The notes below the pieces were generated by a model, which saw nothing but the letters and a program-made list of their open reading frames with translations, was not told the DNA's origin and did not search any database. A DNA stretch of 44,714 bases from Candidatus Heimdallarchaeota archaeon (GTDB lineage Archaea > Asgardarchaeota > Heimdallarchaeia > Hodarchaeales > Hodarchaeaceae), in contig DXJL01000090.1 of NCBI GenBank assembly GCA_019057635.1, forward strand, positions 1 through 44,714, read 5' to 3'. A program made the position numbers and the translations under genes. Below, one piece after another: positions 32,032-41,618 of this stretch (positions are counted from its first letter, which is position 1; each line of letters opens with the position of its first letter).

Positions 32032-34512
32032 GTGAGCTCAACAATTTCAATTGTAGCGGAAAAACCCTCTATTGCAAGAGCATTAGTTAGAGCATTCTCT
32101 ATCGTATATAAAATGAAATTTAAAAGCCGAAAAGGTGAAACACGCTATAATTATATCTTTGAAGCCTCAATTGAAGAGCAAAAAATTACGTTTACAATTG
32201 AGACAATCGAATATCGATTAAAAAAGGGGGATAAAATATTAGTTTCCAGCGTTACTGGGCACATTCTCAATTTTGATTATCCCCCACCCTTTGATAAAGA
32301 AACAAATTGGCATAATTCTGATCCTATTGAAATGGTTGAAATTGATCCTATTGAAATAGCTATTCATGATAATATGGTTGACCATCTATTAAATATTGGA
32401 TCCACTTCCAATGTACTAATAGTTGCAACCGATTGGGATGGTCATGGAGAGGCAATAGGTCGAGAAATTGTTGAGGTGGCGAGTAGAAATAATAAGAAAA
32501 TTCGTCATGGTAGAATGAGGTTCACAAGCACCAATCCCTTATCTCTCCAGCGTGCATTTGAATCTCAAACTGGGTTAAATTGGGACTGGATACGACAAGT
32601 TGACTCACTGAGAAAGCAAGATCTAAGAATGGGATCTTCTATCACCCGTTTTTTGACTGTAGGAGTTCAAGATCGAGGTATACATAATCAGATGATTTCT
32701 TACGGCCCATGTCAGACAAGTGTATTGTATTTAATTACTAGTCGATACATCGAGAATAAGTCGTTTATTCCTGAACAATTTTGGAAAATTTCTCTCAAGA
32801 TTATGGTGAATGATGAACCATTATTCCTCGATTGGCATGGTAATCCATCTAGCGATGAAGAAACTGTCAATGATATTATAAATAAACTTGAAAAAGAGGA
32901 AACGGCAGTTGTTAGTGATTTTAATGAAGAAATAGGCTCAGTTCGAAGACCACTCCCTCTGGATACAGATACTCTTGAAGCAGAGTGTTCCAATTTTTTT
33001 AAAGTAAGTCCGAAGCATATTTCTGATATCGCAGAACGTCTTTATAATAATGGGTTTATTACCTACCCAAGAACTGAAAGTTCATATTATCACGAAAAAG
33101 ATTTAACGAAATTAACCAATTTATTTGCCGATCATGCCGAATTTGGTGAAATTGCTCAAGAATGTTTAAATCTTGGGGGAGTTACCAACCCGTCAAAGGG
33201 ACGTTTTACGAAAGATCACGAACCTATTAAACCTGTTAAAGCAATCACAAAAAAAGATTTAGAGAAAACATTTGCAAAGACTTCTTCAATTATTAACTTA
33301 TCTTGGGCAATATATTCTTACATTGTATGGAGATTTCTTGCAACTGTTCATGTTGATGCAAAAACGCTTGATCAATACATAATTTTAACTGCTGGTAGAG
33401 AAGATTTCAAAGGGAAGGGGAAATTGATAACAGAATTAGGGTTCCTTAAATTCTATCAATATCGGAATATTGTTTCCTCTGAAATACCGAAATTAGAAAA
33501 ACTCACTAATTTTCCTTTTGAAACAAATAAACACGTAGGGTTTACTACCCCACCACCATTATGGAACGAATCTATGCTAATTCGAAAAATGGCTGAATTA
33601 AATCTAGGTACTGATGCCACCCGATCATCTCACATTGATACAGTTCAAAAACGTAGGTACACTATTCCAACTGGTACTCAGCGGATATTAATTCCTACTC
33701 CACTGGGTTTGGCCCTATATCATGTACTTAACAACAATGCACAAGACTTAATCCTCCCTGAAATTCGAGGAAAAGTAGAATCATGGACACAGCAAATTCG
33801 AGAGCACAAAAAAACTGCTGAAGAAGTAGATAAATTAGTAATTGATTTAACTACGCGAGGTATCATGGCTATGAAATCTAACGAAGAGGCTATCTTTTCA
33901 ACCCTAGCTACAAGCTTTAAAGAGATGACAGGAGTGGGAAATGTCTTAGGGGTGTGTCCAGACTGTGAAGGAGATTTAGTATTATCTCAAGGAAAAAAAG
34001 GATCACGATTCTTAAGATGTACAAATCCTCTCTGTGAAGCAAGTTTTCCTCTTCCAAAGAAAGGAGAATTAGTAAAATTAGAGGAGGAATTCTGTAGAAT
34101 ATGTAATGCTACTCCTTTGTTAGTTACTGTAAAATATCACAATTGGGTAATGTGTCCAGTTTGTTGGACACGAGAGGCGAGTTCGGATCGTCCTTGGTTT
34201 TGTAGTGATTGTAATCGAGAAGAATGCCCGTATTCAGGCTCTTGGAAAGCTAAGACAAGCGAAGAACCTTTAGGTAAATGTCCTGAGTGTAATGGAGATG
34301 TTTCCCTTCAAATTAATGATAGTACTGCACAAATTGGGTGTAACTCGTGTAATAAGGTCTGGAAAACCCCCAAACTTCGCCCTAAAATGTCTATTACACT
34401 TGGAAAGGCTTGTACAAAATGCGGAAGGAAGACCTTATCAGTTGTAAAACAAGGTAAAAAGCCTTATCGATTATGTGTGTTTTGCTCTCTTTTTTATTTT
34501 GATGATTATTAA
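32032..34512 (+). CDS. Type IA DNA topoisomerase (TOP3-like)
   Basis: Relaxes or decatenates DNA through a single-strand break. The Toprim domain starts SIVAEKPSIARAL and has the acidic ATDWDGHGEAIG region (usual DxDxxGE form). The active-site tyrosine is in ITYPRTES. KVSPKHISDIAERLYNNGFI and the later PPPLW precede the C-terminal part, which has several zinc-ribbon-like cysteine sets (CPDCEG, CRIC, CPVCW, CSDCNREEC, CPECNG, CTKCGR, CVFC). The 826 residues fit archaeal topoisomerase III/I enzymes. The start is GTG at 32032. It is alone, divergent from the AK6 gene. Confidence 0.93.
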   Translation: MSSTISIVAEKPSIARALVRAFSIVYKMKFKSRKGETRYNYIFEASIEEQKITFTIETIEYRLKKGDKILVSSVTGHILNFDYPPPFDKETNWHNSDPIEMVEIDPIEIAIHDNMVDHLLNIGSTSNVLIVATDWDGHGEAIGREIVEVASRNNKKIRHGRMRFTSTNPLSLQRAFESQTGLNWDWIRQVDSLRKQDLRMGSSITRFLTVGVQDRGIHNQMISYGPCQTSVLYLITSRYIENKSFIPEQFWKISLKIMVNDEPLFLDWHGNPSSDEETVNDIINKLEKEETAVVSDFNEEIGSVRRPLPLDTDTLEAECSNFFKVSPKHISDIAERLYNNGFITYPRTESSYYHEKDLTKLTNLFADHAEFGEIAQECLNLGGVTNPSKGRFTKDHEPIKPVKAITKKDLEKTFAKTSSIINLSWAIYSYIVWRFLATVHVDAKTLDQYIILTAGREDFKGKGKLITELGFLKFYQYRNIVSSEIPKLEKLTNFPFETNKHVGFTTPPPLWNESMLIRKMAELNLGTDATRSSHIDTVQKRRYTIPTGTQRILIPTPLGLALYHVLNNNAQDLILPEIRGKVESWTQQIREHKKTAEEVDKLVIDLTTRGIMAMKSNEEAIFSTLATSFKEMTGVGNVLGVCPDCEGDLVLSQGKKGSRFLRCTNPLCEASFPLPKKGELVKLEEEFCRICNATPLLVTVKYHNWVMCPVCWTREASSDRPWFCSDCNREECPYSGSWKAKTSEEPLGKCPECNGDVSLQINDSTAQIGCNSCNKVWKTPKLRPKMSITLGKACTKCGRKTLSVVKQGKKPYRLCVFCSLFYFDDY

Positions 34513-34727
34513 TCCATTTCTGAAAACTTCGGATTCCATACGAATTCACTTGTATTTACGTTAAATTCTTTTTAAATTCAGATCTCTTCTAATCACGAAA
34601 ATAATCAATATCCATTCAAGATGAATAGAATAATATAAAATACCACAAGGGATAAAGGAAATTCATCTGTATTCATTAGCATGATTAAAACTTGAATGTC
34701 GAGAAATCATCTCTTTCAGTGGTATAT

Positions 34728-37019
34728 ATGAGTTCTAGTAAAAACTTCGGTAGAGATCCCGCCCCCTCTGCAATTCGCTACCTTGTGCTATTAAGTGCAC
34801 TAGTTTCAGGAGTAACAGCCCTTTCATTTCTTCCAAAATTGGCTGGTTCTAGTACTTCAGAATCGAACTTTTTTGAAGGAGCTATTCCTGTATTCACAGT
34901 GTTTGCATTGGTTTCTGTTCTTGAATGGTTTTTATTAGGCCGTTCTCGGAAAATGAGAGGTCCTTATGGGTTTGCATTTGTGATAGAGATCTTGAAAACG
35001 GTTGCTCTAGGAGTGGGAGCAAATGAATATGCTAGAAGTGTTGAAGGAGGATCTTCTGGAGATTTTTTACTGTTACAATTAACGACAATTGCTATTCTCT
35101 TTATGCTTGCCCTCACGAAATTTGCGAGAACCAGAATTGAGGAACTGGCACAAAGAGACATTAGTCGACATATTCTGAACTTGTTACCCACAATTCTAGT
35201 CATTCTTCTTTTTATGGGCACTTATGTTACCGAAATTGCAGGTCTTGGTACACCCCGTCAGCGCCGTGATTTCGATACATATACTGATAAAACAATTGAT
35301 TGGGGGATGTTTAACACCCCTACATGGGATGCTACCTATATTCTGGAAAATCTCCTAGATCAGTTCACAGCAGGATTAACTGCTCCTGATGTAGTTTTAT
35401 TTAATGTAACTAGTGATGATCCTGCTGATTCTACAGAACCGCCTGCTTATTGGCGAATATCCAATTTAGACGATTACGAATATACTAATAAACCTCCTTA
35501 CACCACCGATTGGAATCCAAGTACATCAGTAAAACGAGATACATTTACTTACTCCAGCGTTGTTCCCTCGGATTCTCGAACTGCACGTTTCACAGTGGAA
35601 ACGCCTTTAAATCTCAATAGCACGACTGTTGATGTTACTATTCATCCCAGTTTTCCGAATATGTTACCTACGACTTGGAATGGGCTCCTGGGAGCATATG
35701 TAAGCTCTAATTCGTTCAAATTGTATGATAGTGAGGACACCCTCATATCTCCTGTAAATCCGTCAGATGAACGTGTAAAGGAAGTTTTTCCCAATGCAGA
35801 TCCTGACGACTTATTTGGGATCTATGCTAATTTACAGGTTGCAGATACATCCAGTGAGGCAGGACGTTTTGAATATATCATGGATTATCAGACACCTGAC
35901 ATTCAAACAGCAGCAGCATTCTCCTTAACCCGTTCAGAAGCAGATTATCTAAGATGTGGGATACACCCTGTTACATGGGCATCAATTAAATCACGTTATC
36001 TTCAGACTCCACAGGTGGTTCCTGCAGGTTTCGCAGATTATACTGATTGGGCACCATTAGTCGCTAGTACAGCTTCAGATTGGAATGAATCTCTACAAAC
36101 AGTATTTGGTCAATCATATGCTAATATGTTAAAATTTGGGAATCAAAGTGAATTCACATTTGATACTGATATGTGGCTTGGCCAACAATTGGGATTGATG
36201 GCTCATCCAGATGAATACGAGGACTATAATCAATGGTTTCTCGAAAGAGGTTCGGGAGTATCTTTACACTTTGCCTCCGCCTATACCATAATTAATCGTA
36301 TCCAAAAGATTCCTACTCGCGTTGTTATAGGATATTTGGCAGGAAACGACTCTTATATCTATAGTGGGAAACGTGCGATCACCTCCCGATTCTTACATGC
36401 TTGGGCAGAAGTATTGGTTCCAATAGACCCAAATCCCTTATTACCAGGTGATGAACGCGTTGAATGGATGAGTTTTGATCCGCTTCTGAGCCAATTGGCT
36501 GAACAATATGGTTTCGAGCTTCCCACAGATATTATCCCAGTGTCAAGTGATGAACAAACCACATTTATTCGTGCAGATTATGACTTGGAAACAAAAGGTT
36601 TAGCGCAAGCTTATGTTGATAATGCTCTTGCACAGGCGACAGGTGATTGGATTTTTGGTAGATGTACGGTTAATAACAGTGTATTAGGCCAGGGAGCGAC
36701 TCTTCATGATGGGGATCACGTCATTATATCTACACGTTTTATTTCGGTTCCCTCAGCCGCCACATGGTTACCTTACAACAATGTGACTGTGTCATTTTAC
36801 ATTGCAACCACAACTGAAAATGCCACCGGAAATCTTGAAGATGTTGGTACTCCAATCGGTTCAGGTATAACTATGTCAAATGGAGTGGTAACAATCTCTT
36901 TGGATATTGATATTGCAATCCATGGGGTTAGAACTGTCAATTTTTATGCTCTGGTTCTACTAGGCTCAACTCCAGTGCGGAAAATTGCCGTATCGTTTTC
37001 ATATAGTATCACTTTCTAG
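34728..37019 (+). CDS. Membrane-anchored transglutaminase-like protein with Cys-to-Ser change
   Basis: A large protein of 763 residues. The N-terminal 170 residues contain about five membrane segments (for example YLVLLSALVSGVTALSFL and HILNLLPTILVILLFMGTYV). A large outside region follows, and a transglutaminase-like core lies around 500-590. The core has GVSLHFASAYTIINR, IPTRVVIGY, HAWAEVLVP and SFDP. The His (557) and Asp (584) of the triad are present, but the Cys position is Ser512. The last 130 residues are beta-rich, like an Ig-type domain. ATG 34728 is preferred to an upstream TTG. Function unknown; perhaps cell-surface assembly. Confidence 0.82.
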   Translation: MSSSKNFGRDPAPSAIRYLVLLSALVSGVTALSFLPKLAGSSTSESNFFEGAIPVFTVFALVSVLEWFLLGRSRKMRGPYGFAFVIEILKTVALGVGANEYARSVEGGSSGDFLLLQLTTIAILFMLALTKFARTRIEELAQRDISRHILNLLPTILVILLFMGTYVTEIAGLGTPRQRRDFDTYTDKTIDWGMFNTPTWDATYILENLLDQFTAGLTAPDVVLFNVTSDDPADSTEPPAYWRISNLDDYEYTNKPPYTTDWNPSTSVKRDTFTYSSVVPSDSRTARFTVETPLNLNSTTVDVTIHPSFPNMLPTTWNGLLGAYVSSNSFKLYDSEDTLISPVNPSDERVKEVFPNADPDDLFGIYANLQVADTSSEAGRFEYIMDYQTPDIQTAAAFSLTRSEADYLRCGIHPVTWASIKSRYLQTPQVVPAGFADYTDWAPLVASTASDWNESLQTVFGQSYANMLKFGNQSEFTFDTDMWLGQQLGLMAHPDEYEDYNQWFLERGSGVSLHFASAYTIINRIQKIPTRVVIGYLAGNDSYIYSGKRAITSRFLHAWAEVLVPIDPNPLLPGDERVEWMSFDPLLSQLAEQYGFELPTDIIPVSSDEQTTFIRADYDLETKGLAQAYVDNALAQATGDWIFGRCTVNNSVLGQGATLHDGDHVIISTRFISVPSAATWLPYNNVTVSFYIATTTENATGNLEDVGTPIGSGITMSNGVVTISLDIDIAIHGVRTVNFYALVLLGSTPVRKIAVSFSYSITF

Positions 37020-37180
37020 TTCTGTTTGGGAAAATTATCTTTGACCAAAATGATCATTTTTGCATTAGAACTCGACACAGGCATTATTCAGTTTTTGCCT
37101 TCTGCTGCAATAATAGCATTATTTGTTCTCAATTTTGTATTAAAATTCGGATGTAGAATCCCATAAAAAAAATCAATACA

Positions 37181-37190
37181 TATAAATATA
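37181..37190 (+). promoter_or_regulatory. TATA-box-like element
   Basis: TATAAATATA lies 100 bases upstream of the small membrane protein gene at 37290 in a 270-base gap that otherwise holds no recognisable feature. It is a good match to archaeal TATA boxes but somewhat far from the ATG. Confidence 0.35.
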
Positions 37191-37289
37191 AGGCAAATTT
37201 AGATGATTTTATAGATATACTTGTGTGTCTTATAATAAAACACTGAAACAAGCAAATATCTGTTAACATTAATGGAGCACTACTAAATT

Positions 37290-37607
37290 ATGTCTAAAGA
37301 TAAAATGTACGGTTACGGAATCGCTCTTATCACGGTAATCTTTCTAATTCTATATACGCTCTATCTACCAGTTCAAGAGTTTTTTTTTAAGAATGATCTG
37401 GGAGGATATGACATGGGGGCTTTAAATCCTCTTAATATAACTCCAATTCATGCAATGTTATGGCCTGTTTACTTGGCAACCCTAATGATTGGCTTTATAA
37501 TCGCTTGGATTGGAATTACTATGGCTACTACTCCACCACCAGAGCCTATTGACCTAGATGATTTAAATCTTGAAGATGAAGATTTCGATGAAGAAGACAA
37601 AGATTAA
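37290..37607 (+). CDS. Small two-helix membrane protein with acidic tail
   Basis: Function not recognised. The 105 residues contain one membrane helix at about 9-28 (YGIALITVIFLILYTLYLPV) and another at about 57-80 (MLWPVYLATLMIGFIIAWIG). Between them is a loop of about 28 residues. The C-terminal tail is proline-rich then highly acidic (PPPEPIDLDD, ending EEDKD). The topology places both ends on the same side. It lies downstream of the transglutaminase-like protein on the same strand; a functional link is possible but not shown. Confidence 0.75.
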   Translation: MSKDKMYGYGIALITVIFLILYTLYLPVQEFFFKNDLGGYDMGALNPLNITPIHAMLWPVYLATLMIGFIIAWIGITMATTPPPEPIDLDDLNLEDEDFDEEDKD

Positions 37608-37652
37608 TCATCTTCATTTTTCCTTTTTCTAATAATTTTGAAGTAATTTTTC

Positions 37653-38714
37653 TTATACTACAGGATCGGGAATTCCCAGAAGGTTATCTAACATATTTGG
37701 GAAATAAATTGCAATTAAGAAAAGTACAACGATAATGATTCCTGTAACCATTAGTTGTTTATCCAATAATAATCTTTCTGCCTTTCTACTGGCAACAGTA
37801 TTCCTTGAAATCAGGTACAAAAAACGAAAGAAGAGAAAAGTAATCAAAGGTAATGCTACAACAATAAATACGGTTTCTTTTGGATGCCTTTCAATAAGGT
37901 AGATGAAGATTGCTAAGATTTCAATAGCTGTTATAGTTGAAAGACTTTGATTCAGTAATTCAGGAGTGTAACTTGTAAAGACAGCTTTATGTTTACTCGC
38001 TTCCGTTCCTAATAATGCAAGGTCACCTTTACGTTTTGCTAAAGAAAGCATCATGGCAGTAATAAAACATAGAATAATCAACCATGGAGATACAGATACT
38101 GTGATAAGAACAGCTCCTGCAATAGCTCGCCAAACGTAGTTCACTGAAATTGTCACGATATCAGCAAACACTATATCTTTCAAGAAAAGAGAGTAAAGTT
38201 GACTGGTTACAAATAATCCTACTAATACAAGAAAAAACGCCGTTTTTGACGGAATAATAATACGTCCTTCTTGGAAAATCTCACCCTCTTGAATTTGAGG
38301 TGTATGAAGAATTATTTGGGTGGATGTTAATGGAATTAGATAGACCAGCCCTATTGTTATCACAACTAGTACGAATATAAGTCCAAAGGCTTCAGTACTC
38401 GAAACCTTACCTGAAGGAATTGGGCGATAGGATTTTTCGGGATGATGGCGATCTTTTTCTCTATCGCGAAAATCATTGATTATGTAATTCAGGGAAGAGA
38501 CAAGACAAAGGATGACAAAAGCCATAATCATAGGAAACCATAAATCAACTCGAAACAAATTTTTAGAGAAGAATAAACCAAAAAACACTAATACATTCTT
38601 GTAATACTGGTGGGGTCGAAAAAGAACAACGATTGCCTTAAGACGTTCACTAACCGTATATCGGGGAATTTGATTTATAGTTGTTGAATTATTGTTCAAA
38701 AAAGTTTTCTCCAT
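37653..38714 (-). CDS. UbiA-family prenyltransferase (decaprenyl-phosphate phosphoribosyltransferase-like)
   Basis: Polytopic membrane enzyme of 353 residues with about eight helices. The first UbiA aspartate motif is NDFRDREKDRHHPEK, followed by YRPIPSG. The pattern LFRPHQYYKNVLVFFGL before it, together with NYVWRAIAGAV, SPWLIILCFI and LAKRKGDLALLG after it, is that of the DPPR-synthase branch, which attaches phosphoribose to a polyprenyl phosphate for sugar donors. An unusual loop of about 30 polar residues around 135-160 interrupts the middle. The substrate is inferred. No epimerase or arabinosyl-type partner is nearby. Confidence 0.85.
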   Translation of the reverse strand: MEKTFLNNNSTTINQIPRYTVSERLKAIVVLFRPHQYYKNVLVFFGLFFSKNLFRVDLWFPMIMAFVILCLVSSLNYIINDFRDREKDRHHPEKSYRPIPSGKVSSTEAFGLIFVLVVITIGLVYLIPLTSTQIILHTPQIQEGEIFQEGRIIIPSKTAFFLVLVGLFVTSQLYSLFLKDIVFADIVTISVNYVWRAIAGAVLITVSVSPWLIILCFITAMMLSLAKRKGDLALLGTEASKHKAVFTSYTPELLNQSLSTITAIEILAIFIYLIERHPKETVFIVVALPLITFLFFRFLYLISRNTVASRKAERLLLDKQLMVTGIIIVVLFLIAIYFPNMLDNLLGIPDPVV

Positions 38715-38743
38715 ACGAGTTCATAGCGCAATATCATAAATTT

Positions 38744-39121
38744 CTAATTTATTCGTCCTGTGCTATATTGAAGCAACTCAAAAAGCACCATACCGGGATC
38801 TAGATCGTCTCCAATTGCAGCTAAGATATTGTCTAAGTCTATTCGCAATACAACAAGATAACGATTAGCACGGCCTTCCTTTGCAACAATTCCACGATTA
38901 TTTTTCATTACCATTTCGTAAATTTCATCATTAGCTAACCTAATAGGCATAGCAATTTCTGATTCCATCACAGCTTGAATGTTAGATTTTATGATAGCAT
39001 TCACGAAGGATTCCTCTCCAAAACGCTCAACCGCTTCATAATTTTTACTGAAATGTATTAAAGCTTTTAATTCCAGCTCATCGTGGATAGAGTTAAGTGT
39101 GAAAGGTGATTTCTGGGACAT
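38744..39121 (-). CDS. Unrecognised 125-residue protein
   Basis: No family recognised. The sequence is predicted soluble, with helices at about 13-50 and 95-118 and strands around 85-95 (NRYLVVLRIDLDNIL). There are no cysteines, no signal peptide and no membrane segment. It sits 29 bases before the UbiA-family gene on the same strand and is likely co-transcribed. The ATG start opens MSQKSPFTLN. Confidence 0.65.
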   Translation of the reverse strand: MSQKSPFTLNSIHDELELKALIHFSKNYEAVERFGEESFVNAIIKSNIQAVMESEIAMPIRLANDEIYEMVMKNNRGIVAKEGRANRYLVVLRIDLDNILAAIGDDLDPGMVLFELLQYSTGRIN

Positions 39122-39181
39122 CGTTGATCCATTAACCTAAAAAAATCTAAAAATTTTAATTTTTCTTAGGAGCAATACTAA

Positions 39182-39598
39182 GTGAAACATATAAGTACTT
39201 TTCAAACAGCAGAATTAGTATTAATTCCTATTACATTTGTCTTCAGTCAAATACTGATTATCTTATTTGGATTGTCGATTATAGGTGAACATACATGGAC
39301 TCTTATGGGAGTTCCGATGGTTGTTGGAGGTTTAATAGCGACATCCCTAATTATTGTGGGAAATAATAAAGTCGAGATAAATGAATTTCGTCAACTAGAA
39401 ATTATGTTTAGAATTATTGCGATCATAGGAGGAGTTTTATTTATTTCAATCTTGGGCTTGCAGATTATTTTCCAAGCAACTGGAATCTTGATATTTTCTC
39501 TCCTCTCACTTGTAATATCAATCATTGGAGATATGATGACCATTCAATGTATTTATTTCTTGCAGAAATTCGTCATTGGGCAGGATCGTTCAGAATAA
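39182..39598 (+). CDS. Four-helix membrane protein of unknown function
   Basis: The 138 residues have four hydrophobic stretches at about 10-33, 38-60, 75-97 and 100-125, so it is a small integral membrane protein. No catalytic motif is visible. A GTG start is supported by AGGAG nine bases upstream. The 3' end overlaps the convergent ATP-grasp gene by 26 bases. It is divergent from the 125-residue gene. Confidence 0.75.
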   Translation: MKHISTFQTAELVLIPITFVFSQILIILFGLSIIGEHTWTLMGVPMVVGGLIATSLIIVGNNKVEINEFRQLEIMFRIIAIIGGVLFISILGLQIIFQATGILIFSLLSLVISIIGDMMTIQCIYFLQKFVIGQDRSE

Positions 39599-40277
39599 TT
39601 CGAGCATCGACAACAGTCACACCCTTATCCGTAGCAAAAATTGGATTAAGGTCTAACTCTTCAATTTCAGGAAATTTTTCAATGAACTTTGAAGTTTTCA
39701 TTAATAATTCAATTAACGCTTTCTTGTCAACTATTGGCTGACCACGAATACCATCCAGTATTTTTGCGGCCTTAATCTCCGAAATCATTTCAGTTGCATC
39801 TTCTTGCTCAATTGGAATTAACCGAAATACAACATCTTTCAATATTTCTACATAAATCCCCCCAAGACCAAATGCCAAAATAGGTCCAAACATTGGATCC
39901 TGGGTAGAACCAATTAACAATTCGATTCCAGATTCCATCTTTTCAATCAAAAAGCCTTCTATTCGAGCATTGGGAAGAGATTTAGCAATTTTTTCTTTCA
40001 TTATCTCAAATTGTTCTTTTAATTCCTCAACACTTCTAATATCAGTAATCACTCCTCCAATATCTGATTTATGAAGAATATCCTCAGAGCTAACCTTTAG
40101 TACAATAGGAAAACCTATTTTTTTCGATTCAGATATTATTTCTTCTAGAGATTGTCCATAACCTGTTGGATTAACTGGAAATCCTTCTTTTATTAGAATT
40201 GTTTTTGATTCCTGAACTGTTAATACCTTTCTCTTCTGTTGTATTGCTGATGTTAGGATTTTTTTAGCTTCGGACAT
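39573..40277 (-). CDS. ADP-forming acyl-CoA synthetase beta subunit (ATP-grasp domain)
   Basis: Beta subunit of the archaeal acetyl-/acyl-CoA synthetase (ADP-forming) that conserves energy as ATP. It has the ATP-grasp_5 pattern: LTVQESKTILIKEGFPV, GFPIVLKVSSEDILHKSDIGGV, ELLIGSTQDPMFGPILAFGLGGIYVEIL, and the C-terminal EELDLNPIFATDKGVTVVDARI. The 234 residues are the normal beta size. The alpha (CoA-binding) subunit is not adjacent and must be elsewhere. Substrate range cannot be judged from this subunit. Confidence 0.92.
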   Translation of the reverse strand: MSEAKKILTSAIQQKRKVLTVQESKTILIKEGFPVNPTGYGQSLEEIISESKKIGFPIVLKVSSEDILHKSDIGGVITDIRSVEELKEQFEIMKEKIAKSLPNARIEGFLIEKMESGIELLIGSTQDPMFGPILAFGLGGIYVEILKDVVFRLIPIEQEDATEMISEIKAAKILDGIRGQPIVDKKALIELLMKTSKFIEKFPEIEELDLNPIFATDKGVTVVDARIILNDPAQ

Positions 40278-40387
40278 GTTTTTACCTTCTTACTATTCTC
40301 TTATCCAGTTTCATATTTTATCTCATATCAGATGGTAAGGACGCCGCTCCTGATAAGAACACTGAACGAAAATATGGAGGAACGGGG

Positions 40388-41287
40388 TTACTTTAAACTT
40401 TTTGTTAATAAGCCTGTAACTCCAGAGATTTGATTTTCTTCATTTAAATCACCTTTTAATATAACAGCAAATTCATTCTCATCACTGAGGATTTCTGTAT
40501 GATCATTAATAATTGAATAAATTGTTGCTTTTGTCCCAAGACTTCTAACTCCTGCTAATATTAGTACCCATTTTTCTGTGTCAATAGGATTCCGAAAAAT
40601 TGCTATTAAGGCTTGATTTGGTTCTGAAAATTCTTCCTTCCCTGACACTAACCTATTTTCAATAAAATAGACATTAAACTTTTGCTTCAGCGTATTATTA
40701 AACTTGGCTGTTAATTCATTTGTAATATGCCCTCCTATAAGAATCAGATTACTTAGTTTTGCTGGTTTCCCTGACAAATAATTCAGATCGGTAACGACAA
40801 GATTCGAGTTAGGGTGTAGGTTTGTATTTGCTAATTTAGTACCAAGATACCAACATAATTCACCCACAAGATGGCCATCGCGGGATATAGCATCATATTT
40901 TCCATGAGGAACCGAGCTTCCCACAACAATTCGTGCATCAAACTCCCTAGGTGTGCAGAATCGCGGTAAAAATAGTTTTTCAAAAACTGACTCTTCCACT
41001 TTAGAACCATTATTTAGTAATGGGAGTAAGAATTCAGTTGCGACAGGTCTTAGTAACTTGGCTCTTCCTTGTTTTATAGAGCGTAATCCTTTGAGCTCAA
41101 TTAAACCTGCTTTACGTAATTGGGTTAGATGATAGTGAATTTTCGATTCAGAAATATTTAATTCCTTTGCTAACTGTTTTGCATAAATAGGTTCATCTTG
41201 TATCAGTAGTTTCATTATTTTCCAACGTAATCTATGGGCAAGGACAATAGCTTGTGATGGATCAATAACATAAAGATGATTTTTCAT
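40388..41287 (-). CDS. ArsR-like winged-helix regulator with extra C-terminal domain
   Basis: The N-terminal 85 residues form an ArsR-type winged helix (HRLRWKIMKLLIQDEPIYA, then LNISESKIHYHLTQLRKAGL and a basic wing). The remaining 210 residues include VVGSSVPHGKYDAISRDGH, LVVTDLNYLSG and LILIGGHITNELTAKFN. The last resembles the repeated IGGP-type segment seen in archaeal S-layer-like proteins, though no transport signal is present. It may bind a ligand. The ATG at 41287 has GGAG eight bases upstream and is preferred over two upstream starts. It is divergent from glmS, which it could regulate. Confidence 0.78.
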   Translation of the reverse strand: MKNHLYVIDPSQAIVLAHRLRWKIMKLLIQDEPIYAKQLAKELNISESKIHYHLTQLRKAGLIELKGLRSIKQGRAKLLRPVATEFLLPLLNNGSKVEESVFEKLFLPRFCTPREFDARIVVGSSVPHGKYDAISRDGHLVGELCWYLGTKLANTNLHPNSNLVVTDLNYLSGKPAKLSNLILIGGHITNELTAKFNNTLKQKFNVYFIENRLVSGKEEFSEPNQALIAIFRNPIDTEKWVLILAGVRSLGTKATIYSIINDHTEILSDENEFAVILKGDLNEENQISGVTGLLTKSLK

Positions 41288-41533
41288 ATATTTTACTCCA
41301 TACATACTCGGATCTCGGACAGGAAGCAAAAAGAACTGCCTCTAAAAAAACTGACTCAAAATGAACTAGAATAGAAATTAATCAAAAAAGGTAGTTTGTG
41401 TCGTTTTTATCTCTGGAATTCTTTAGTACGAAGTACAGGATTAACGGGGCGAATTTCCTTCAGGAGAGCGAAAACAATTTCTAAAACTGATTTGAAAGTA
41501 TTATCTACTTCAAATAAATCTTAAGATAAGACA

Positions 41534-41541
41534 TTTAAATA
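41534..41541 (+). promoter_or_regulatory. TATA-box-like element for glmS
   Basis: TTTAAATA lies 78 bases before the glmS ATG in the 331-base gap shared with the divergent regulator gene. Spacing implies a leader of about 50 bases. No ribozyme-like structure was recognised in the leader. The rest of the gap shows nothing definite. Confidence 0.45.
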
Positions 41542-41618
41542 CCTTTTATTGTAAAGTTTAACTACAGAATAATTTCTATCTATTCATTTCATCTCATTTC
41601 CGGGTGGAAGTACTTTAT

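Noticed and set aside
41542..41618. glmS ribozyme in the leader
   Set aside because: The leader is short and AT-rich with no recognisable ribozyme core; glmS ribozymes are known from Gram-positive bacteria.
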